From contig OZ316893.1 of the NCBI GenBank assembly GCA_973895155.1, forward strand, positions 15,252,001 to 15,316,000: DNA of 64,000 bases, given 5' to 3'. Below the pieces are notes generated by a model. That model did not search any database and was not told the DNA's origin. It worked only from the letters and a program-made list of their open reading frames with translations. Shown here in pieces: positions 1-8,108 of this stretch; the first letter of the stretch is position 1, and each line of letters opens with the position of its first letter. A program made the translations under genes and the position numbers. This stretch comes from Marsupella aquatica (Eukaryota; Marchantiophyta).

Positions 1-586
1 TCAACAAGTGATTTTGGATTGCCTGTATCATTACTCCCTTTCCAATATGCTTTCAGATGCACATTTGAGTTCATCTCTTGCCTTGTTGGGGTGTAAGTTC
101 TGGAGCCTGGCACTCCGCTAGTCCTTTATGGGCCACCTTTCGTATGAGCTATTTCCTCTTCACCACGTCCTTGTGCCTTTGTTTGTCTCCCTCACCCCTG
201 CCTCCTTGGCCAACCTACTTGTGTTTGTGGGGCAACCTTGGACCCTAGGGGTGTTCACATTCTCAGGTGGCCACGGAAGTGAGTAAACTGTGACACATGA
301 TGACATTCGGGATGCTGTGGCTGCCATTGCTTGGGATTCTGGATACCATGTTGCTATGGAGCAATGACATGTCCTTCCCCCCAGATACAATTTGTGACAT
401 TTGGCGGGTTTTTACTCGGGCTGGAGTCCATGCCCTCAGTGATGTGGTAGTTGCTGATCCTACTATTGGGAGCAACATTGTGGTGGCCGCCTATGCCATG
501 TGCCTGGACATGCTACAACCAAGACTGTTTGGCTCAAGGAGGAGGCCTATTTTGTTCATTACCTGGGGAATCTGTTTTACCCTTTT

Positions 587-908
587 TGTTGAGCATAGAT
601 GACAATCGCAACGGCAAACCCATGAACCATCCAACGCACAAGTGTTAACATAGAGAGATATGTGGTTCACCTCCACATGAGGCTACGTCCACGGGAACAC
701 ACAAGAGCTTTACTACACTCTAGGCCAACCGACCATACCAAGCATCCACAGCACAAGCTCTCCCTATCTCTCAACTGGCTCCGTTACAATGAGCCTGAGT
801 TCATGTGGACGTAGCCTCATGTGAAGGTGAACCACGTATCTCTATGTTGATACTTGTGTGTTGAATGGTTCATGGGCTTGTTGTTGCAATTGTCGTCTAT
901 GCTAAACA
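587..908. mobile_element. Palindromic (double-headed) copia LTR derivative with 5-bp TSD
   Basis: The element starts TGTTGAGCATAG and ends CTATGCTAAACA. Bases 587-693 and 802-908 are 107-bp inverted arms separated by a 108-bp spacer. Each arm matches the same end of the copia LTR at 61819-62221, so this is two copies of one LTR end facing each other, not a normal LTR with two different ends. The spacer continues the left-arm LTR sequence. The insert is flanked by CTTTT at 582-586 and 909-913, and removing it rejoins the LINE relic as in the copy at 24620-25345. The termini and TSD therefore look like a genuine integrase-type insertion of a palindromic molecule. Confidence 0.82.
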
Positions 909-1255
909 CTTTTGCTCTTGAGGTTGTTGGTGCTCTCCACCCTTGCTTTGACTAGTTTCTTTGGGCTTAATAATATGCGGTTTTTGCATTGAGTGGAGGC
1001 CTTTTCTCCCTATTTCAGTTCTCACGACATTCTTTTGGCCGAGGGTGTCGGTGGCACTTTGGAGGGCTCAGGCTTTCACTATTCTTCATCAAGCCGAGGT
1101 TGTTGGTTTTAGGGCCTCTAGGCAGATTCCCCTTCATGACCTTCCTATGTGGTTTACCTCGGAGCTCTACCAGACTTTTCAGTATTCCCTCCACTAGGGG
1201 TTTAGTTATTTGTTTGCTCCTTAGGGGTTTTTGTTGTAGTTGGGGAGAGGGTTTT

Positions 1256-1569
1256 CACCGTGACAGCAAATAGCAAACAGATTTACTATTACGAGCAAAA
1301 AAATTCCTGTTACGAGCAAACTAGACAATCTAAAAATGTGTCATTAAAAGTCACAATTTTCAAAATAATTTAAAACATGACAATTTTTTGCTAGTGTAAG
1401 GCGATACTATTACTAGCTCCGGGCGCTAGCCAAAAAATATCGACTCACAAATATTTTTATATTTTTTTTCCCCAAAAAATAATCCAAAAAAAAAATTCCA
1501 AAAAAAATCCAAAATTTTTACCACCCGTTTGCTATTACGAGTAACTATTTGCTGTTTGCTGTCACGGTG
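1256..1569. mobile_element. MITE-like element with long inverted ends
   Basis: Left end CACCGTGACAGCAAAT (from 1256) is mirrored by the right end CTGTCACGGTG (to 1569); about 40 bp at each end pair with few mismatches, both carrying repeats of the GCAAATAGC/TTACGAG words. The interior is AT-rich and non-coding. The LINE relic at 25170-25230 runs through this point without the insert. Flanks GTTTT and GTTAT are a possible imperfect 5-bp duplication. I cannot assign a superfamily. Confidence 0.65.
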
Positions 1570-1770
1570 GTTATACCTGTTGGGGACCCAGTTTTTTGTT
1601 GGGCCTCCTTTGGTACTCATGTGGGTGTTTCCTTATTATTCCCTTTATTGGGTCTTTTTTCCTTTAGTATCTTGTCTCCCGGTTAGGCATTCGTGTCTAT
1701 TTGGCTGTGTTGTAGTAAGGTAGGAGATGCTCCAAGATGAAGAGTTAGTAGATCGGTAGGATAATTATTT

Positions 1771-2025
1771 GCAGCTTTTTACTAAAGTACCCCCCAAACT
1801 AAACATTATTACAATCTTGCCCCCCAAACTAAACTATTTACTATACTGCCCCCCAAACCGTATACCGATGCTTCTAACCAGACTTCTCGACCACGGAAGC
1901 GATCCTATTGGCTATCACGTAACCGCAGTCGACCACCCTTGGTCACACTAACCCGCGAGATCAGTCACGTACGCAGCCTGCACCCAGCAGCGCCGCGCCT
2001 AAGGCGTCCGATACCTGTCGGGGCC
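1771..2025 (+). repeat. Left terminal inverted repeat of the MULE
   Basis: Begins GCAGCTTTTTACTAAAG. The first 90 bases hold three copies of a CCCCCCAAACT motif separated by AT-rich linkers, an arrangement that could be subterminal transposase-binding sites (inference). Homology to the right repeat fades just after the GTCGGGGCC at 2017-2025. A further shared GGCTCCCACCAA block lies beyond it, offset by about 11 bases. Confidence 0.9.
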
Positions 2026-2410
2026 TGGCTCCCACCAAGGCGCACTTGCGCCCAATACTTCCCATTCCTCCTCTCGAGCCCCAACGAGCTATCGGGCCCC
2101 GACTCCTACCAGTCAACTTACGCTAAGGGCACGACTTCTACCAATCGTTTTCTTCAAGGAAACACGCACATTGAGGCATATGATCGATCTCAAGAGGAGG
2201 GCGAACGGGAAGGGCAGGTAAGGGAAGGGGAGCCGCCAAATTTTCTCTAGCACAGCACTGGGAGGGTCGAGGCGCAGAAACACAAGGAACGCCACATTTG
2301 AAATTTCTACTAGGAGCGCAAATCGAAGCAGCATTTCCACTTCGGGAAAGCCATTATTTTAAGGTGCTGCAAGGTGAGATCGACCTCGAAGGCCAAGTGT
2401 GGGGTGTGCA

Positions 2411-2971
2411 ATGGCTAGAGCAATAAGCACCATCCTGAGGGCACTCGCTGTATGCCTTTGGGCCTTTCTAGGAGTGATGGGGTCTATTTTTTGTCTGCTC
2501 TCTCGTGCCATGGAGTTCGGGAGGGATAAATTAGATTTCTGGCTGCAATCAGCCGGGGAGCTTCCTGCAGCCCCTACACTAGACTTACCCACTCCCGTAC
2601 CCACTGCTCCGCCAATCCACTTGAATACCATGCTCGATTCCAGGGAGGATGAAGGCAAGCCAAGTATGCAGCCTAGGAAAGAACAGGCTGTAACACGAGA
2701 GCCAATGATGGAGCCTGTGAGCGAGATCATGGAGCAAAGGCCGAGGCAAGTCCCTACTACTGAAACAATGCACAGTTGGCATCTTGGGCAGAAGCGACGT
2801 TATTATGCAGTTGTCTACGGCTACACGCCAGGCATCTACGATACATGGGAGGCTTGTTAGCACCAGGTCCATGGCTTTAGCGGATGTAAATTTAAGAGTT
2901 TCAAGACTTGGCAAGAAGCATTGGCGTATTTGCAGGATGGATTGATGCATATTAGGCGATCCAATTTGTAG
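2411..2971 (+). pseudogene. MULE-borne ORF with RNase H1 hybrid-binding (viroplasmin-type) domain, one internal stop
   Basis: ATG at 2411 opens a 149-codon frame, then TAG at 2858-2860, then the same frame continues to a second TAG at 2969-2971 (186 codons if read through). Residues about 5-33 are hydrophobic (ILRALAVCLWAFLGVMG), like a signal anchor or membrane segment. A Pro/Glu-rich linker follows. From about residue 129 the sequence RRYYAVVYGYTPGIYDTW, continuing after the stop with HQVHGFSGCKFKSFKTW and EALAYL, matches the small domain found at the N-terminus of eukaryotic RNase H1 and in caulimovirus P6, which binds RNA/DNA hybrids. The stop sits where the family usually has a polar residue, consistent with CAG to TAG. 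No RNase H catalytic domain follows. It lies inside the MULE, opposite in strand to the transposase. Confidence 0.75.
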
Positions 2972-3362
2972 TGTTAGAATTAGATAGGCAGGCTGTGAAT
3001 TGTGCCAGCATTGCACTTGTGGTGCACGTCTCTCATTGTAGCCCAAAGTGGCCCATTTTGGAATACTAAATGTTTCTCATTCAATGCACACACATCCTAT
3101 TTCTCTGATTCGAAGTGTAAATTCAATTGTCTTGTCATCTGTTTGAAAAGTATTCTCAACAAGTGACTAAAAAAACTAATAACATTGACAACTAAATTAC
3201 TCTGCACAAGCCTGTCTAATGATGGGAACCACTGGATGGTGCACTGTCCATGGTTGCTAGCAATTGAGAAAAGCTTCCAATGCTCATGCTCTCCTGTGAT
3301 CCCCAACCTGGTACAATATGACAAGGATCCTCTTTGGCAGCACAGTGAGCTTCCTCCATGTC

Positions 3363-5256
3363 CTACAATTCACTTTCTTCTTCCCCAATTTCTGACATTT
3401 GCAACTCATTGCGGTTTGGACAATTCCTGCGATCATGGCCTCGAACTCCACAAACCCCACACTTTCGTGGCAATCGACAAACCTCCTCATCAAAGCGAGT
3501 TCGAATTCTCTTTGTCGGACGTCCTTTATGTCTTTTCTTCAGCGGAGGGCCACAATGTGGATCTGGGAGGAGCCCATCTCTAATCAAAGCTAGTAGATGG
3601 GACTCGTATGTTTTTTTATGTCTCTGTGCTATAGTAGGGACTCACAAAATCATAGTGACGTTGGCGCAGTCGAGTCATTGCTCGCCAGGCATGTATACAG
3701 GGCAACAGTTTATCCTAAAAATCACCACAAGTGCAAGACCAAGGTGGCTGAAGATGCACATGTACTGCCTATTACAATCATCAGTGATTCTTACCTCTGC
3801 TTCATGGGAAGGATGTGCAATCAAACGACTTGCTTTCTCTTCCACTTGATTGAGTGCTTCCATAATGTGAGGTGGGAATGGAGTTGTAATACTGTCAGCA
3901 AGCTCTCGCTTCTCAAAAAACTTTACCATCATGTAATCCCAGATCTGGCATGACATATTCAATGTCACCTCCCGCCGTTGAGGTTTTAGTGCCCTATTTG
4001 TGCTTTCTGCTTGCTGTGAGGTTTCATGTCCCCATCTACAAGAACATTAGTTTCACATCTGTCAAGTTGAAGTAGCAGTCTGAAGGAATGTTCAATCCCA
4101 TGTACAATTGAAATAACATCATTGCTAAGCAAACAACAATTCAATTACAAACCCTAAGTCATTGCACTCACCTTCTAAATGGGAAATATGCTTGAGAATA
4201 ATACTTTGGGTTGGCTGTCCTTTGAATGTATTCAACGGCTGCTTAATTTGTTCTTCTCCTCAATGTGCTTCAATCGCTGTTGATATTTGGCTAGAGTGAC
4301 AGCATATGGCAGAGCTTCAAACAACTTTCTCATTTCCTTGCCATAATGCTTATGAACGTTCTCCCCAAGATGCCATATACAATAAGCAGGATGTCCACGA
4401 GGAAATACTTCTGGAACCCCATCTGTGAGGCCTTTTTCCCTATCTGAGATAAAAACAACTCTTGGAAGAGATAAATCTGGAATCGCTTCTTTTAACAAAT
4501 TGAGGAACACCAGCCAATTTGCCTCGTTCTCTGAAGGCACCCAAGAATATGCAAGCAATAAGACTGTGTTATTAGCATCCAATGTTGTGGCAATCAAAAG
4601 AAAGCCAGGGTACATGCATCTCGTGTGTGTCCCATCTAATGCTATCATGGGTCTACAATGGCGAAATGCATCCCTGGATGCTGAAGGACACACAAATAAC
4701 ATGTGTAGATGGCCATCCGGTGCACTGTACTTGGCAAGTGCCATGGGATCTCTCTCAAGGATATGGTGATAGTGTGCTGGATGAGGTGAAATGAATCTGT
4801 TTCATCTCCATCTAGGCGCTTCAACGCTCTCTGTATTGCAGCATAGGCTGTGTGATATTTTATGTCAGGGTGCACCCAGGCCTGAGCGGTATCTCTTATG
4901 GTCGAAGGTCTAGTTTGACGGTTCTTGACAATGAGATCCATAATTTTGTCAGCTAGCCTATCAGAATTGTTGTGCATTCTTCTCTTGTAATGGTCAGCCC
5001 GCTCACAAGTGTGCTGCAAGTATGTGTGTGTGATTGTAATCGTCTCTATTCTGCATTTCTTCGTAGTTCTCAACCTCCATGGGCAGCTACTTTGCTTACA
5101 TCTTAGCTTCCACTTATATTCGTCCTTCTTGTGGGTGATCAGGAGTCGCTCTGACGACACACCCTCATCTACTATTAATTTCTTAAGGTCTTTCCAACTC
5201 TCAAATGTTCTCCCCAAGGTCAACACTGGATGTGCTAGTAGTGACATTGAAATAGC
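3363..5256 (-). pseudogene. MuDR-type MULE transposase, frameshifted
   Basis: Read on the minus strand. An acceptor-like site at 5257-5258 opens a frame with a possible ATG at 5247. First comes a MuDR-type N-terminal zinc region (RTFESWKDLKKLI, then CKQSSCPWRL and HTYLQHTC). A one-base frame change near 4775-4800 leads into the MULE catalytic domain, with IALDGTHT, FISDREKGL and CIWHLGENV, which carry the first two catalytic Asp residues. A second frame change near 4232 leads to YFPFRR, then a 136-bp intron (4036-4171) splices to WGHETSQQAEST. A SWIM region is not readable because of further stops near 3590-3740. The tail (3363-3580) has a CCHC knuckle, CGVCGVRGHDRRNCP. Both frameshifts and the stops suggest an inactive copy. 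No coding sequence upstream of 5256 was recognised. Confidence 0.85.
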
Positions 5257-5790
5257 CTGCAGACACAAAGATTGCAGACTCAAATTGCAAGCAATACAAA
5301 ACTTTCAATCAGAATCAGATTTCAAGAAGCATAGAGTAGTGGTTTGAGCTTCACACCTGTGAATGTGAGGGTTGCCTTCCTTTATTTACCGGACCGGTTC
5401 CTATCGACAGCCCTATCAGAAAATGGGGCATCACATTGAGTATCGACCACACACTTAAAACGACTTCTTAACTACGACTCCATTGGCTGTGCTACTTCAT
5501 GAGATCCGTTCGCCCTTCAACCTTTTTGCCCCGATCCCTTGCTCCTTTGCTTTGCTCCCGGATTCCTTCCCTGCACATCCTTCTGTTTCGATGATCGACA
5601 ATCAAAACGCCTCACATGCGCAGGATGCCCCAATGCCCATTTTTTCTGAAGAAAATGACTCCTGGGAGTCGGGGCCCAATACAGCGTCGATGCTGAATGG
5701 GTGTCGGGTCCAAATGGGTGGCATTTACTCGGGCCCGGTAGGAGGAAGGGGCAGCATCGGCCGCAGTTTGGTGGGAGCCGGGTCCAAATG

Positions 5791-6045
5791 GGCCCCGATA
5801 GGTATCGGACGCCTTAGGCACGCCGCGGCTGGGTGCAGGCTGCGTACATGACTGATCTCGCGGGTTAGTGTGACCAAGGGTGGTCGACTGCAGTTACGTG
5901 ATGGCCAATAGGATCGCTTCCATGGTCGAGAAGTCTGGTTAGAAGCATCCGAGTTCAGTTTGGGGGGCAGTATAGTAAGTAGTTCAGTTTGGGGGGGCAA
6001 GATTGTAATAATGTTCAGTTTGGGGGGTACTTTAGTAAAAAGCTG
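5791..6045 (-). repeat. Right terminal inverted repeat of the MULE
   Basis: Reverse complement of 1771-2025 with scattered substitutions, ending TTTAGTAAAAAGCTG. The left end has one extra G outside the shared CAGCTTTTT, so the two ends are offset by one base. The GGGGGG-containing subterminal motif is again present three times. Confidence 0.9.
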
Positions 6046-6065
6046 TAATTATTTATGCAGAGAGC

Positions 6066-6212
6066 ATGAATAATTTGGGTCTAGAAAAGTTTGTAATGGA
6101 TTTGATTGGTCGGATGACAAGAGATTTTGGACGGGATGGTGGCATCTATCGACCGATTGATGAGGAGGCTATGGTGGATTACAGCCCGTGGTGGGCGTTT
6201 GATCCGCCTTGA
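6066..6212 (+). other. Short unassigned ORF fragment next to the MULE insertion
   Basis: A 48-codon frame starting at ATG 6066 and ending TGA 6210-6212, rich in charged and aromatic residues and ending EEAMVDYSPWWAFDPP. If the MULE and one target copy are removed, the frame extends a few codons upstream to a TAG. It looks like the tail of a protein interrupted by the transposon, perhaps of the LINE relic, but I do not recognise it. Confidence 0.3.
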
Positions 6213-6934
6213 AGACCTTGTTGTGCTGTTTCTGTCACCCGTGTTGATTTTTGCTTCGGGTTTGGCAGTTGTAGGGTAGTAGTCTTGTTTGTTTTATGTT
6301 GCAGACAGTAAATTCTCCTTGTTGAGGTTTACGCCTGGGATTCAGTTGCTCAGTTCTTAGTTTTCGCTAGGTCTCTTCCTGTTCCCTGGGCTGAGTCAGC
6401 CCTCTGGTCTGCTGTGTTTTTTGGTTTATTTTGATGAGTGGCATGTTGCCTCTTTGCGTCTCTTCCCCTCTGTTTTGCCTTGGTCCACTTGTCTGGATGT
6501 GTCTGGTCTTGGTGTGACGTTTGGCCTTTGACCGGTTGTGGTCTGGCCGGTGACTTCTGTTTTTATTGGGTTTTACTTCCCGCGTAAGTAAAGTAGCGTA
6601 AGTAAAGTACTCCTTTCAAGAAAAAAAGTTTGTAAAGTTCTGTATAATATATTGGGTGGAGCCACCATAGGTTGGGTAGAGCACCGTATGCTCGCAGCCC
6701 AGTACACGCAGTAGTACCACAGTTCCCTAGCTAGTAGCAGGCACTGCTTGCAGCCGAGCAGTAGGGCGTCGGGACAGAGAGGGCGGAGGGGGACTTGGGG
6801 AGCCGGTCCGCGCACGCCCCTCTCTCTCGCCTTTCGGTTGGGCGGGTGCGTGGCGATGGAAATAAGTTAGGAACGACGTGAAGTAATCTGTAATTCTGTA
6901 TGTAAACATCACCGTAGGCTCCCGGGGCGAAACC
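6213..6934 (+). other. Non-coding stretch upstream of the ABA receptor
   Basis: T-rich sequence to about 6580, then an exact 14-bp tandem pair GCGTAAGTAAAGTA at 6582-6609 and a TATAATA at 6643-6649 that could be a TATA box for the receptor transcript (inference from position only). GC content rises sharply after about 6670. No protein-coding frame can be supported. Confidence 0.4.
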
Positions 6935-7003
6935 ATGGCGATGACGGCCGTACCGATTGAGAGGCGCGAATCTACTACGACTGCGACTACTACTAGTGGC
7001 TGA
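6935..7003 (+). promoter_or_regulatory. uORF (22 codons) in the PYL leader
   Basis: ATG at 6935 sits in a near-ideal plant context (AACCATGGCG) and reads 22 codons to TGA at 7001-7003. It lies 541 bases before the receptor ATG at 7476. If the transcript starts near the TATA-like site at 6643, ribosomes would meet this ORF first and it could damp receptor translation. The transcript start is not proven. Confidence 0.5.
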
Positions 7004-7079
7004 CTGTCTTATCAGAGCCGTCGCGAGGGTCGAGGGTCGAGGGCAGGGGAAGACTAAGAGAGGAGGGAGGAGCCGATGG

Positions 7080-7460
7080 ATGGTGTTATTGAGAATAAAC
7101 TGTAAGCGGAGAACGAGAGAGAGAGAGAGAAGGAGGGGCAGGAACGGAAGAGGCAGAGATCGCAGAGGAGCAGTTGTGGTCGAAGTAACGCATGTGACAG
7201 GAGAGGGGACAGAGGAGAGAGGCGGGGCAGGAAAGTAGGCAAGCACGGCAGGATTTGTGACGGACGAGGAGGGGAGGAGAGGATTAGACGATGTTGACGA
7301 GGGCGAGAGAGAAGTAGGGCGGAGAAGCGAGACGGAGCCGAGGAGAAGAGAGCAGCAGAAAAAGAGGAGGAGGAGGAAGAGGGCGCAGGACGGAGGAAAA
7401 AAAGAGGAGGTCGAGAGGAGAAATGAGCTGCAGAGAGGCGAGGAAGGAAGGAGCAAGAGA
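7080..7460 (+). repeat. GA-rich leader tract before PYL
   Basis: A long purine-rich stretch with a GAGAGAGAGAGAGA run near 7111-7128 and many GAGGA/GGAAG words. It is open in the receptor's frame from about 7245 but has no in-frame ATG before 7476, and the composition (runs of Arg/Glu/Lys if translated) suggests leader rather than protein. Confidence 0.6.
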
Positions 7461-7475
7461 CCACGAGCGCCACCC

Positions 7476-8108
7476 ATGAGGGACGTGGATGCAGCGGGGG
7501 CGACTGTAGGGAAGACGGAGGTTACTGAGCAGGAGAACGAGAAACTGCCGGGAGTCGAGATAGATCTCCTAAAAAGACATCACAATCAGGCGATCCTGGC
7601 GAACCAATGCGGGTCCACGTTGTTTCAGGAGATCAACGCACCTATGGAAGTGGTGTGGGGAATAGTACGCCGGTTTGATCAGCCGCATACCTACAAGCAG
7701 TTCCTCCAGAGCTGTTCGCTGTTGAAAGGCGATGGCAAGCCGGGGAGCGTGAGGGAAGTGAGACTGGTGTCCGGACTCCCAGGGACGAGCAGTATCGAGC
7801 GGCTGGAGGTTCTTGACGATGAGAACCACATAAGCAGCTTTAGGATCCTGGGAGGTGGGCACAGGTTGAGGAATTATTGGTCCGTGACGTCGCTGCACGA
7901 GCGGGTCATCAATGGCCGGCGAGGGACTTTAGTGATCGAGTCGTATGTTGCGGACATACCCGAAGGAAACACGGCTCCCGATACTTGCGTGTTTGTGGAC
8001 ACGGTGATTAAGTGCAATCTGAAGTCTTTGCAAACCATAGCCGAGCAGGCTGCTTTGGATGCTGCGGAGGATAAGACGAAGCATCTCACCATCAATTCTT
8101 GCGACTAG
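7476..8108 (+). CDS. PYL: PYR/PYL/RCAR abscisic acid receptor
   Basis: Intronless, 210 aa; 7476 is the first in-frame ATG. START-like ligand-binding fold of the soluble ABA receptors: hormone binding closes the gate and latch loops so that the receptor docks on and inhibits clade A PP2C phosphatases, releasing SnRK2 kinases. Visible landmarks are [12 protein letters not shown] (ABA-anchoring Lys74), the gate SGLPG at 99-103, Glu108 in IERLEVL, the latch HRL at 129-131, NYWSV with Tyr134 and Ser136, Glu155 in IESYVAD, and [12 protein letters not shown] with Asn181. All residues that contact ABA in Arabidopsis PYR1 appear kept. Gln75 follows the key Lys, as in monomeric-type receptors, rather than PYR1 His60. 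Differences from the usual consensus: gate Ala to Gly, GGDHRL or GGEHRL to GGGHRL, and Trp135 where Lys/Arg is usual. Regulation may involve the GA-rich leader and uORF. Confidence 0.95.
   Translation: MRDVDAAGATVGKTEVTEQENEKLPGVEIDLLKRHHNQAILANQCGSTLFQEINAPMEVVWGIVRRFDQPHTYKQFLQSCSLLKGDGKPGSVREVRLVSGLPGTSSIERLEVLDDENHISSFRILGGGHRLRNYWSVTSLHERVINGRRGTLVIESYVADIPEGNTAPDTCVFVDTVIKCNLKSLQTIAEQAALDAAEDKTKHLTINSCD

Larger units (their letters stand above)
250..1740 (+). mobile_element. Decayed LINE-like reverse-transcriptase 3' end, copy A (interrupted)
   Basis: Broken reading frames here and at 24620-25345 and 19545-19800 are the same degenerate repeat. Conceptual translation around 420-480 gives a segment like GVHALSDVVVADPT, and around 1045-1180 one like RVSVALWRAQAFTIL followed by FRASRQIPLHDLP. 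I remember this order (an aDVvvADPTR block, then RVSVALQRAQA) from the region downstream of the RT domain in reverse-transcriptase-like proteins of bryophytes and charophytes; that assignment is from memory. No intact RT domain is present. The copy is split by insertions at 587-908 and 1256-1569 and ends close to the MULE at 1771. Bases 1-249 look like more of the same non-coding relic; nothing else was seen there. Confidence 0.55.
1771..6045 (-). mobile_element. Mutator-like DNA transposon (MULE), structurally complete ends
   Basis: A 4,275-bp element with 255-bp terminal inverted repeats (1771-2025 and 5791-6045), flanked on both sides by the identical 9-bp direct repeat TAATTATTT (1762-1770 and 6046-6054); 9-bp duplications and long TIRs are typical of Mutator-like elements. 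It encodes a MuDR-type transposase on the minus strand (about 3363-5256) and a second ORF on the plus strand (2411-2971) with an RNase H1-type domain. By eye the TIRs are about 94% identical, so the insertion is not ancient. The transposase is frameshifted, so this copy probably cannot move itself. It lies about 0.9 kb upstream of the ABA-receptor uORF. Confidence 0.92.

Noticed and set aside
5483-5851. 122-codon plus-strand frame at the right end of the MULE
   Set aside because: It runs into the terminal inverted repeat and has no domain.
7257-7475. N-terminal extension of the PYL frame
   Set aside because: The frame is open but has no ATG before 7476, and its translation is low-complexity Arg/Glu/Lys typical of a GA-rich leader.
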